From contig DHHV01000037.1 of NCBI GenBank assembly GCA_002403455.1, positions 10,566 to 19,120 of the forward strand: DNA of 8,555 nucleotides, written 5' to 3'. The position numbers were made by a program, and so were the translations under genes. The notes under the pieces were generated by a model. It was not told the origin of the DNA. It saw only the letters and a list, made by a program, of their open reading frames with translations, and made no database searches. This document shows, one piece after another, positions 1-6,364 of the stretch. Source of the DNA: Hyphomonadaceae bacterium UBA4763. Lineage in GTDB: Bacteria > Pseudomonadota > Alphaproteobacteria > Caulobacterales > Aquidulcibacteraceae. Positions within the stretch are counted from its first letter, which is position 1. The number at the start of each line of letters is the position of its first letter.

Positions 1-1745
1 CCATTGGCGCGCAAATCAAAGCGATTGCCGCGCAAGACCGCCGAGCCATGCACGCCGCGCAACAGCGGAAATCCATCGGCAATGCGCACGACCGCGTCTG
101 AAAAATCGAACCCGATCGTAATGGCTTCATCCGGCAAAGGTCCTCGGACGATGGCCCCGGCGGGCAGGTCGATGCGCCCGTTTACCTTGGTCAGCATGCC
201 GCTCTGCAGATTCTCCGACACCCAATCATAGGCGCCAGACCCAGCATTGGGCGGCCACAGGGCGATCACCTGCGCGGTTTCGAGCGCGCCCTCGACGTCA
301 AAATTGGCTTTCAAGCGCGGCGATTGCGCCGCGCCGTCGGCGCGGGCGCTCCAATCGACCTCTGCCTTGCCGGTCAGCCGGGCGGCGCCGAGACCAAATT
401 CGATTTGCTCTAGAGCAAGCGCGCTTTCGGCCAAATCCAGCACCCCGCGCGCGAAGACGTTGGCGATCTGCTGCAACTCACCACCTTCGTCCACCGCAAG
501 GCGCAAGGCTGGCGCGCGAAAATCAAAAAGGGTTTGGTCTTGGGCTGCAGCGTTGGTTGTCAGCCCCGGAAAGCTGAGCGCCGCGCCTTGCGGAGCGAGC
601 AACCGGATCTGGTCGATCGCCAGATCGGCGAGCGCAATATCCATCCGATTGGCGTCGCGATTCCATTGCGCGCTGACCGAATTAGCGCCGAGTTTGGTGG
701 CGCGTCGCTTGCCGCGCCAGGCGCCGGGCGCCGCCGTTATCGTCGCATTGGCGCTGAGCAAGCCAGCGTCCAATGAATAGCCAAACGACACGACGCCCTC
801 TATAACGCTGTCGATCGAGGCGAACCACGGCGGAACCAGCGGGCGGTTTTCGTCTTGCGCGCCCACCAAGGCGTAAGGCGAGGCGTCGACGACGTGCAGA
901 TCGACGGCCGCGCTGCGAAAATCGGGCAGGATATGTAGCGTCGCAGTGATTTTTGCCGCCTCGATCTCTCCGGCTGGCGCGTCTGCTGGACCGGCGGAAG
1001 CGTCGATCGCCAAGCCGATATCCAAACCCGCTTCGCTTAGATTGGCTGTCGCCTCTGGCAAAGCGGCGGTGGCTTTCGCGCCATTCGCGAAGGTGACCTC
1101 GAGAAGCGCGTCGCGCCAGCCGATTTCCCGTAAACTGCGCAAGGGGCCGCCGGCCCCAAACAAGGATTGCGCCAGCTCCAGCGGATTTTTCGCGCTTTCG
1201 GGCTCCTCGCGGGCGGAAAGATCAAAGAACGCCACGCGCCAGGCCCCGCTGGCGTCCTGCTGCGCCTCAAGCCGGCCGCCAACCACCCATAGGCGCGACA
1301 AAGCGGGCCGGCCCAACAGCCAATTGCCGAGCCGCAAATCGACTTCGCTACGCTCAACCGCGGCAAGAACCTGGTTGTCCTGGCGGATAGCGAGATTATC
1401 GATCCGCGCCCGCAAGGCTTGGTCTTGCCGCTCCCAGACCAAGACAACGCGACCGATTGCGGCGCTGGACCCCTCTCCCACACGCAGCGCCACGGCGCGC
1501 TGTAAAAACGGTTTTGCAAATCCGATGTCGAGCGGGCCGTTCCAAAGCGCAATTGCCAAGCCAAACCCGGCCAAAATCACCAGCAGCAGCGCAACACCGG
1601 CCGCCTCCAACCCCCAAATCGCCAGCCGGCGATAGACCCCGCGGCGGCGGCGCAGCGCTGGCACCGCGAGAAATTCTTGTAGCGTCGGCGTTGCCGCAGA
1701 CTGGTCGGCGCCAGCACTCGGTCTAGTCTCACCGGCGATCGCCAT
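1..1745 (-). CDS. DUF3971/AsmA-like (YhdP-type) inner-membrane protein, 3' end cut off
   Basis: Reading the minus strand from the ATG at 1745 gives an uninterrupted frame of 581 codons that leaves the window at base 1. After a short Ala/Ser-rich cytoplasmic stretch and a basic RRRRGVYRR patch (about residues 32-40) there is one hydrophobic segment (about 41-68). A long periplasmic part follows, rich in short beta-strand-like stretches. Around residues 490-520 the signature WPPNAGSGAYDWVSENL, followed by a Gly/Met turn, resembles the DUF3971 domain of YhdP/TamB/AsmA-related proteins. These are anchored in the inner membrane, span the periplasm and are linked to phospholipid transport to the outer membrane. 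Family members usually exceed 1,000 residues, so roughly half is present and the C-terminal AsmA-like domain lies outside. An AAGGG Shine-Dalgarno (1756-1760) supports the start. Family assignment is by motif recognition; the specific substrate is unknown. Confidence 0.8.
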   Translation of the reverse strand, partial: MAIAGETRPSAGADQSAATPTLQEFLAVPALRRRRGVYRRLAIWGLEAAGVALLLVILAGFGLAIALWNGPLDIGFAKPFLQRAVALRVGEGSSAAIGRVVLVWERQDQALRARIDNLAIRQDNQVLAAVERSEVDLRLGNWLLGRPALSRLWVVGGRLEAQQDASGAWRVAFFDLSAREEPESAKNPLELAQSLFGAGGPLRSLREIGWRDALLEVTFANGAKATAALPEATANLSEAGLDIGLAIDASAGPADAPAGEIEAAKITATLHILPDFRSAAVDLHVVDASPYALVGAQDENRPLVPPWFASIDSVIEGVVSFGYSLDAGLLSANATITAAPGAWRGKRRATKLGANSVSAQWNRDANRMDIALADLAIDQIRLLAPQGAALSFPGLTTNAAAQDQTLFDFRAPALRLAVDEGGELQQIANVFARGVLDLAESALALEQIEFGLGAARLTGKAEVDWSARADGAAQSPRLKANFDVEGALETAQVIALWPPNAGSGAYDWVSENLQSGMLTKVNGRIDLPAGAIVRGPLPDEAITIGFDFSDAVVRIADGFPLLRGVHGSAVLRGNRFDLRAN

Positions 1746-1761
1746 TAATGGAGAGCCCTTA
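1746..1761. promoter_or_regulatory. 16-base divergent gap with interleaved ribosome binding sites
   Basis: The ATG of the minus-strand DUF3971 gene (1745) and the TTG of the plus-strand peroxiredoxin (1762) are separated by 16 bases. A plus-strand GGAG (1750-1753) lies 8 bases before the TTG, and a minus-strand AAGGG (1756-1760) lies 10 bases before the ATG. The two sites therefore sit side by side in the gap. No room is left for conventional promoters, so each gene's promoter must lie inside the other's coding region or further away. Just inside the DUF3971 gene is a 10-base palindrome, GGCGATCGCC (1734-1743), whose role, if any, is unknown. Confidence 0.7.
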
Positions 1762-2310
1762 TTGTCCGAACAACCATCTGCTGCTTTGACGCCGACGTCA
1801 AACTCAAGCCCGCCCACGCCGCCAAAAGTCCATTTATCGATTGGTGACCCGGCCCCGCTTTTTGCGTTGCCGAGCGACCAATCCACGCAAATATCTTTAG
1901 ACCAATATCGCGGCCAATTCGTGGCCCTCTATTTCTACCCAAAAGACGACACGCCGATGTGCACGCTGCAAGCGGTGGATTTTTCAGCACGGCTTGCCGA
2001 TTTCGCAGCGCACAACTGCGCGATTCTCGGCGTCTCGCGCGATCCGGTCAAATCGCACGCCAAAGTGCGCAAGAAACACGCGCTCGGCATCCCGCTGTTG
2101 AGCGATGAAGGCGGCGCTATCGCCGCGCTTTATGGCGTTTGGGTCCAAAAAAGCATGTACGGCAAGTCCTACATGACCATGGAGCGATCGACCTTCTTGA
2201 TTGACCCTCAAGGCCAGGTCGCCGCGATCTGGCGCAAGGTCGAGGCGCCTGGCCATGCCGATGCGGTGCTTGAGGTTTTGCGCGCGCGACTCGCCCCAAC
2301 CAAAGATTAA
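1762..2310 (+). CDS. Peroxiredoxin, BCP/PrxQ type
   Basis: Encodes 182 residues of a thioredoxin-fold peroxidase that reduces hydrogen peroxide and organic hydroperoxides in the cytoplasm. The active-site pattern PxxxTxxC is complete: Pro60, Thr64 and the peroxidatic Cys67 in YPKDDTPMCTLQAVDF. The supporting Arg142 lies in ERSTFLID, and the YGVW...MYGKSYM block is typical of the BCP/PrxQ subgroup. Two things differ from textbook BCP. The residue five after Cys67 is Val, so the usual nearby resolving cysteine is absent. The following residues read CTLQ rather than CTxE. The only other cysteine is Cys86, in a predicted strand (HNCAILGVS), so the enzyme may work by a 1-Cys or atypical mechanism (inference). 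About 22 Ser/Pro/Thr-rich residues precede the domain. The TTG start is chosen for its GGAG site at 1750-1753; no ATG is better placed. Confidence 0.9.
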   Translation: MSEQPSAALTPTSNSSPPTPPKVHLSIGDPAPLFALPSDQSTQISLDQYRGQFVALYFYPKDDTPMCTLQAVDFSARLADFAAHNCAILGVSRDPVKSHAKVRKKHALGIPLLSDEGGAIAALYGVWVQKSMYGKSYMTMERSTFLIDPQGQVAAIWRKVEAPGHADAVLEVLRARLAPTKD

Positions 2311-2322
2311 CACAACCTTAAC
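2307..2322 (+). promoter_or_regulatory. Full CtrA-type binding motif (TTAA-N7-TTAAC)
   Basis: TTAA (2307-2310), seven bases, then TTAAC (2318-2322) exactly match the CtrA response-regulator consensus of alphaproteobacteria. The left half overlaps the peroxiredoxin stop codon. The site lies about 240 bases upstream of the M23 peptidase-bactofilin pair. TTAA words are scarce in this GC-rich window, which makes a chance match less likely, but binding is inferred, not shown. Confidence 0.4.
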
Positions 2323-2352
2323 GCCGTATTTGTTTGGGCGTGCCGAACGGTC

Positions 2353-2370
2353 GAGGCAATCGCCTTTTTT
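2353..2370 (+). terminator. Weak candidate intrinsic terminator after the peroxiredoxin
   Basis: A short stem AGGC/GCCT (2354-2357 with 2362-2365; 5 bp if the flanking G-T pair is counted) with an AATC loop runs directly into six T residues (2365-2370), 43 bases after the peroxiredoxin stop. Stem length is at the lower limit for a Rho-independent terminator, so it may be only partly efficient and allow readthrough into the downstream genes. Confidence 0.35.
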
Positions 2371-2375
2371 GATCA

Positions 2376-2404
2376 CGAAATTGAACCAAAATGCCGCAAT
2401 TTCG
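2376..2404. repeat. 8-bp perfect inverted repeat in the upstream region of the M23 gene
   Basis: CGAAATTG (2376-2383) and CAATTTCG (2397-2404) are perfect inverted copies separated by 13 bases. The centre-to-centre distance is 21 bases, about two helical turns, which would suit a dimeric regulator; a hairpin in the RNA is the alternative. It lies between the two CtrA-like sites. No regulator can be named from sequence alone. Confidence 0.4.
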
Positions 2405-2413
2405 CCGTTCAGA

Positions 2414-2429
2414 TTAAGACTTTATCAAC
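2414..2429 (+). promoter_or_regulatory. Near-consensus CtrA-type motif (TTAA-N7-TCAAC)
   Basis: TTAA (2414-2417), seven bases, then TCAAC (2425-2429) match the CtrA consensus with a single T-to-C difference in the right half. It is nearer the M23 peptidase start (131 bases upstream) than the perfect site at 2307-2322. The pair together make a stronger case for CtrA control than either alone. I see no clear -35/-10 promoter to place it against. Confidence 0.3.
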
Positions 2430-2559
2430 CGCCTAAACCCATGGTCATGAAAAATTCGTCGTAAAATTTCTTCGGCCTGTTGCAAAACAACGTCAGTCAG
2501 CTAGTGGTGGACGAAATCTATCTAAAAATTTCTAATGCGTTCGGTTCGGGGCTTGCGCC

Positions 2560-3774
2560 ATGGTAATGCGTTTGAGCATGCAAATCCGGGAAGCGTTCGA
2601 CAAAGCGTTTCCGGAGCGGCAAATCTTCCACCGCAGCGGTGGCGTCGTTCAATACGTCTCGATCGCGCCATGGAAACAAGCGTTGGCTGCTGGCGGATTA
2701 GGCGCGCTGACATGCTGGTGTATATACGCCAGCGCCGTTGTCGCCTTTGGCCGAGGCGACGGCGTCGACAACCCGACTTTGCGGCGCGACAATGAACGCC
2801 TGCGCCGCTGGCACGAAGAAACGCAAGCGAAACTCTCTTTCGCCTCGGCAACGCTCGAGGCGCGCGAACGTGAATATGAGTCTCGCTTGCGCGAACTCGA
2901 AGAACGTCACGAGACCTTCAAGACCCTCCTCAACATGGTTGCCGATAGCGGCCCGCAGATCCGCCAGACCGCCGCTGGCGACGGCGACGCCGTGTTGGTG
3001 CGCGCCAGCATTGAAGAAGCCGATCTGCGCAGCGACCGCCAACCGGTTCTCGTCACTACCAATGCGGCAGGCCAGGCCGGGCTTCGGGCCAGGGTGAATG
3101 AGTTGAGTTCCGATCAAGATCGCCTGCTCCACGAATTGGAAAGGGACGCAGTCGAGCGGCTTGAGTTTGCCCAATCGGTCTTAAAATTGTCTGGCGTAGA
3201 CGCCGAAATCGCCGATCCGTCGCTGAATGACGTTGGCGGTCCTTTGGTGGAATTGACCGAGCGATTTGGCACGCTCGGAGATGACGTGTTTCTCCAACGC
3301 GTTGCCAAAACCGCGCTGCGCATCGACCAGGCCCAACGCGCCGAGCGTCTCTTGGCAGCTTCGCCGTTTGAAGCGCCGGTGCCGATCGAACATCGCGAGA
3401 CGAGCGGCTACGGCCTGCGCGTTGATCCTTTCACCCGCCGCCCGGCTTTCCACCATGGGTTGGACATGGCGGCCTATCGTCGCGCTCCAATCGCTGCTGC
3501 TGGGCCTGGCCGCGTCACCTTTGCGGGTTCGCGACCTGGTTACGGCCTTATGGTCGAAATTGACCATGGCTTTGGCTATAAGACACGCTACGGTCATCTT
3601 TCTGAGGTAAAAGCTAGTCTCGGTGACGATGTTGCGATCGGCCAACGTATTGGTTCGATGGGCTCTACCGGTCGCAGCACCGGCCCGCATTTGCATTATG
3701 AAATCTGGTTCAAAGGCAAAACCTACGATCCCGTTCCGTTTTTGAGGGCAGGCAAACATGTTTCCCAAAACTAA
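2560..3774 (+). CDS. lmdC: Membrane-anchored M23 metallopeptidase, LmdC-like
   Basis: Encodes 404 residues of a zinc peptidoglycan endopeptidase. In order: a cytoplasmic N-terminus (1-38) containing FPERQIFHRSGGVVQYV, one transmembrane helix (about 40-63), coiled-coil-like charged helices (about 72-125 and 176-205), and a C-terminal M23/LytM domain (about 270-397). All M23 zinc and catalytic residues are visible: His298 and Asp302 (HHGLD), His346 (YGHLSE) and His377/His379 (HLHYE), so it should be active on peptide cross-bridges in the periplasm. The bactofilin gene overlaps its 3' end. This architecture and pairing match LmdC of stalked and budding alphaproteobacteria such as Hyphomonas, where the cytoplasmic tail binds bactofilin. 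The symbol is assigned by that resemblance. The ATG at 2560 follows a GGGG at about 2548-2551; ATGs at 2566 and 2578 are in-frame alternatives that would keep most of the cytoplasmic tail. Confidence 0.88.
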   Translation: MVMRLSMQIREAFDKAFPERQIFHRSGGVVQYVSIAPWKQALAAGGLGALTCWCIYASAVVAFGRGDGVDNPTLRRDNERLRRWHEETQAKLSFASATLEAREREYESRLRELEERHETFKTLLNMVADSGPQIRQTAAGDGDAVLVRASIEEADLRSDRQPVLVTTNAAGQAGLRARVNELSSDQDRLLHELERDAVERLEFAQSVLKLSGVDAEIADPSLNDVGGPLVELTERFGTLGDDVFLQRVAKTALRIDQAQRAERLLAASPFEAPVPIEHRETSGYGLRVDPFTRRPAFHHGLDMAAYRRAPIAAAGPGRVTFAGSRPGYGLMVEIDHGFGYKTRYGHLSEVKASLGDDVAIGQRIGSMGSTGRSTGPHLHYEIWFKGKTYDPVPFLRAGKHVSQN

Positions 3775-4285
3775 GTCCGATCCGGTCGCCGCAACAACAC
3801 CCAGCTTTCCGTCAGCAGGAGAGCCGGTGCGCCGTACCCCTGGGCGAGCAGCCCCATCTATCATCGCGGCCGACGTCACGCTGCGTGGTTCGATTGTGTC
3901 GGAGGGTGAGATCCAGGTTGACGGCGCAATCGAAGGCGACGTGCGGTGCGGTAATCTGACAATCGGTGAAACAGGCGTTGTGAATGGCGACGTGGCGGGC
4001 GAGTTGATTACAGTCAAAGGGCGCATTGTCGGCAGCATCCGCGGTCGCAAAGTCGTCTTGAACGCGACAGCGAAAGTAGAAGGCGACATTATGCATGCCG
4101 CGCTTTCGATCGATATTGGCGCGGTTTTTGAAGGCCATGTTAAATATGCGCAAGACCCACTAGTATCGTCATCTGTGCCCCAGTTGACCTTACCGCAGCA
4201 GGCTGCCGCACCTCAGGCCAATGTACCGCCGGCTGCGACGATAACAAATGATATCGCGCCGACCGAGGCGACTCCGTCCGTCTGA
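3758..4285 (+). CDS. bacA: Bactofilin (polymer-forming cytoskeletal protein)
   Basis: Encodes 175 residues. The central part (about 34-130) is a run of short Gly/Val/Ile beta repeats (GSIVSEGEIQVDG, IEGDVRCGNLTIG and similar), the right-handed beta-helix of bactofilins. These polymerise without nucleotides into membrane-bound filaments or sheets that act as scaffolds for cell-wall enzymes. The N-terminus MFPKTKSD, with Phe2 followed by lysines, resembles the short membrane-binding peptide of Caulobacter BacA (MFSK...). The tail (131-175) is Pro/Ala/Gln-rich and probably disordered. The ATG lies 17 bases inside the end of the M23 gene and follows GAGGG (3744-3748), so translation of the pair is probably coupled. 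The expected role is to recruit that peptidase to sites of local growth or curvature. The symbol follows the Caulobacter/Hyphomonas name; paralogues elsewhere in the genome could make the numbering different. Confidence 0.92.
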   Translation: MFPKTKSDPVAATTPSFPSAGEPVRRTPGRAAPSIIAADVTLRGSIVSEGEIQVDGAIEGDVRCGNLTIGETGVVNGDVAGELITVKGRIVGSIRGRKVVLNATAKVEGDIMHAALSIDIGAVFEGHVKYAQDPLVSSSVPQLTLPQQAAAPQANVPPAATITNDIAPTEATPSV

Positions 4286-4345
4286 GGCCGTTTTCGTAGG
4301 CCATTTTGGCCCGTCAATCATCTTTAACGATTAAAAGGAAGTCGC

Positions 4346-4372
4346 GGGACCGCGTTAGCAGTCCCTTTATTT
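4346..4372 (+). terminator. Intrinsic terminator after the bactofilin gene
   Basis: GGGAC (4346-4350) pairs with GTCCC (4361-4365). Inside, after one C/A mismatch, a further GC/GC pairing closes on a GTTA loop. The hairpin is followed by TTTATTT (4366-4372). It sits about 60 bases after the bactofilin stop and just before the 3' end of the convergent SLC6 gene. In the minus direction the T tract is poor, so it mainly serves the plus-strand transcript. Confidence 0.65.
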
Positions 4373-4381
4373 GGCTCGGAA

Positions 4382-5713
4382 TTAGAAGAATTTCGCGATA
4401 ATACCGCCGATAAAGATCGCCGCGACCGCGATCGGCGCAACAACCATGATCAGTGGCCGCCACCAGCGAATAAATTTCCCGCTCGGGTCGATTTCGTCAT
4501 TGACGTTCTTTTTCACCGCGACATAGCCGGCGAAGATGCAGATCAAGAACGCTGCGACCGGCAACAGCACCGACCCGGAGATAAAATCGACGAAATCGAG
4601 ATATTGGCTCGAATAAACCGTGCCGGCGCCAAAGACCCACAACACAAAGCCAACGCCGATCGTTGCGCCAAGCCGCGTCACGCCGTGGCGCTCTTCCAGC
4701 CACGCAATCCCGACCTCCATCAACGAGATCGACGAGGTCAAGGCCGCAAAAAACGCCAGCACAAAGAACGCCGCGCCCAAATATTGCCCGCCGGGGATTT
4801 GCGAAAATGCAATCGGCAAGGTTTGGAAAATGAGGCCGGGTCCGCCAGCTGGGTCAATGTCATGCGAAAACACGATCAGGAAGATCGCCGTTCCCGCCAC
4901 CAACGCCACCAGCGTATCTGACAACGCCACCAAGGCCGCTGACCGCGGAATATTGGTCTTTTTATCAAGATAAGCGCCATAGGTGATCATCAAGCTCGAC
5001 CCAACGCCAACCGAGAACAAGGCTTGGCTGAGCGCCGCCAACCAGGTGTTGATCGTCACTTCCGAGAAATCAGGCTGGAACAGAAACGCAAAGGTCTTGG
5101 CGGGATTGCCGGTGACCAGCCCGAATACCAGCAGACCGGCCAACATCACGAAAAACAGCGGCATCAGAATGGAATTGGCGGCTTCCAGGCCGCCGCGCAC
5201 GCCGCGCGCCACGATGACGCAAGTGACGACGATGAAGGCTGCCTGCCAAATCAAGACGGCGTTGACGTCGGCGACCAGCACGCCGAACCGCGCCGAAATC
5301 CCGGCGCTGTCCATCTCATTAAAATCGCCGGAAAAGCTCAGCGGCACATAGGCCATCACCCAACCCGCAATCACGCAATAAAACACCAGGATAAAGAACG
5401 CGCCGAGCCCGCCGATCCAGGATAGCCCCGCCCAGGATTGGCTCTTGCCGGCTTCTTCAGCCAATCGCGCCACGCTTTCGATCGAGGAATAGCCGCCGCG
5501 GCGCCCCAATCCGTATTCGGCAACCAGAACCGGAAAGGCGACCAACGCGACGCAAATAACATAAACCAGCACGAAAGCGCCGCCGCCATTTTCGCCGGCA
5601 TAAGTCGGAAAGCGCCAAAAATTGCCGAGCCCTACTGCCGACCCGATGGAGGCCATCAGAAAGCCAAAGGTCGATCCCCAATGCTCGTGTTTGAATTCCA
5701 CCCCGCCGGCCAT
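4382..5713 (-). CDS. SLC6/NSS-family sodium-dependent symporter
   Basis: Encodes 443 very hydrophobic residues with about 11-12 membrane helices, normal for bacterial LeuT/MhsT-like transporters, which import amino acids or similar small molecules with Na+. Hallmarks are the TM1 motif GSAVGLGNFWRFP (24-36) with Ala26 and Asn31 at LeuT sodium-ligand positions, ENGGGAF (41-47), Tyr112 in TM3 at the LeuT Tyr108 position, SQALFSVGVG in TM6 (229-238), and FFAALTSSIS in TM8 (321-330) with Ala323, Thr326 and Ser327 of the second sodium site. Asp266 at the start of TM7 is an acidic residue near the chloride site of eukaryotic relatives, consistent with chloride-independent transport (inference). The TM6 substrate site has Ser-Val-Gly where LeuT has Thr-Leu-Ser, so leucine cannot be assumed as substrate. 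A strong AAGGGGAG site precedes the ATG. The gene stands alone, with the terminator at 5870-5901 insulating it from upstream transcription. Confidence 0.93.
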   Translation of the reverse strand: MAGGVEFKHEHWGSTFGFLMASIGSAVGLGNFWRFPTYAGENGGGAFVLVYVICVALVAFPVLVAEYGLGRRGGYSSIESVARLAEEAGKSQSWAGLSWIGGLGAFFILVFYCVIAGWVMAYVPLSFSGDFNEMDSAGISARFGVLVADVNAVLIWQAAFIVVTCVIVARGVRGGLEAANSILMPLFFVMLAGLLVFGLVTGNPAKTFAFLFQPDFSEVTINTWLAALSQALFSVGVGSSLMITYGAYLDKKTNIPRSAALVALSDTLVALVAGTAIFLIVFSHDIDPAGGPGLIFQTLPIAFSQIPGGQYLGAAFFVLAFFAALTSSISLMEVGIAWLEERHGVTRLGATIGVGFVLWVFGAGTVYSSQYLDFVDFISGSVLLPVAAFLICIFAGYVAVKKNVNDEIDPSGKFIRWWRPLIMVVAPIAVAAIFIGGIIAKFF

Positions 5714-5869
5714 ATACTGCTCCCCTTCGACGCCGTTATCGCGGCGCGTTCGATTTTCGTTGCGTTGATTGAGACCGAAAGCGCCAAGCCGTCAACCGGG
5801 CAGGCGGCAAATCGGCCCATGAACCGCCAGAAATTCAAGCAGATATCGCAGCCCCCCGTTTCAACGCAC

Positions 5870-5901
5870 AAAAAACCCTCCACCGCCGAACGGCGATGGA
5901 G
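5870..5901 (-). terminator. Strong intrinsic terminator of the ispH-rnhA transcript
   Basis: On the minus strand an 11-bp stem (bases 5901-5891 pairing with 5888-5878; one pair is G-T) with a tight two-base loop inside a CCGTTCGG core is followed by GG and six T residues (5875-5870). It lies 39 bases beyond the stop of the peptidoglycan-binding remnant. It is the only clear minus-strand terminator downstream of ispH, which supports reading ispH, rnhA and the two remnants as one transcription unit. The 5714-5869 stretch between it and the SLC6 start holds no recognisable gene. Confidence 0.85.
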
Positions 5902-5940
5902 AGCTATTGCTTCGACCATTGGGTCGGTCGAATGCGAGTC

Positions 5941-6360
5941 TTACAGGGTCACGCCCAATTCGCGCACCGTTTCGATCGTCAAATTGCCGACCGCCAGACC
6001 GCGGGCGCGTTGGAAGGCTTCCATCGCGCGCAAGGTCGAGGCGCCGAACACGTCGTCCGTATCGGTCGAATATCCGGCCGCCGACAAGGCGCGCTGCACT
6101 TCCGAGATTTTCGCCGGGGTCGTGTTGGTCTCGCACAGCACTTCGCGCTATCCCAAACCGCCTTGCCATTGGACGACCCGGCGCTCCAGCGTGTTATAGG
6201 TCGACGGAATGATCACGGTGTCTTGCTGTTCCAGGTTTGCCAATTTTTGCACGTCGATCGTGCGGTATTCGGCCGGGATGATTTGGTCTTCCGTGAAGCC
6301 TTCTTAGTCGATCACATGCCCGGTGATCTTTTGGGTCTTGGCCGGAATGACGCTTTGCCC
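5941..6360 (-). pseudogene. C-terminal remnant of a peptidoglycan-binding (PG_binding_1) protein
   Basis: Minus-strand frame of 140 codons broken by two internal stops, TAA at 6306-6304 and TAG at 6150-6148. Read through them, it gives repeats of the type IPAEYRTIDVQ...VIIPSTYNTLERRVVQW, then REVLCETNTTP, and a complete small peptidoglycan-binding domain (VQRALSAAGYSTDT...FGASTLRAMEAFQRARGL) ending in LGVTL. This order is typical of a family of secreted peptidoglycan-binding proteins that end in such a domain. Relatives carry Trp before REVLCE, so the TAG probably replaced TGG. The normal N-terminus with its signal peptide is missing; upstream sequence belongs to a different protein. The last 66 codons could be read from a GTG at 6141, but no ribosome binding site is evident. 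A sequencing error is possible for one stop but less likely for both. Confidence 0.75.
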
Positions 6361-6364
6361 GGGG

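Noticed and set aside
1037..1564. Long open frames on both strands inside 1-1745, including a 175-residue minus frame and a 229-residue plus frame
   Set aside because: They are Arg/Ser/Ala-rich shadows of the continuous minus-strand DUF3971 gene, which has a transmembrane segment and domain motif; the others have no recognisable protein features.
4299..4312. GGCC-ATTTT-GGCC as a bactofilin terminator
   Set aside because: Only four pairs and no T tract; the hairpin at 4346-4372 is a much better terminator.
4323..4334. TTAACGATTAA as a further CtrA-like site
   Set aside because: The half sites are 3 rather than 7 bases apart; it is simply a short AT-rich palindrome in the convergent gap.
5767..5795. 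TTGACG (minus, 5795-5790) as a -35 element for the SLC6 gene
   Set aside because: The hexamer 17 bases on is TCAATC, a poor -10, so a promoter cannot be called with confidence.
5941..6360. Stop-codon reassignment or programmed readthrough to explain the two internal stops
   Set aside because: Both TAA and TAG occur internally, the frame also lacks its proper N-terminus, and no other gene in the window contains internal stops, so decay is simpler.
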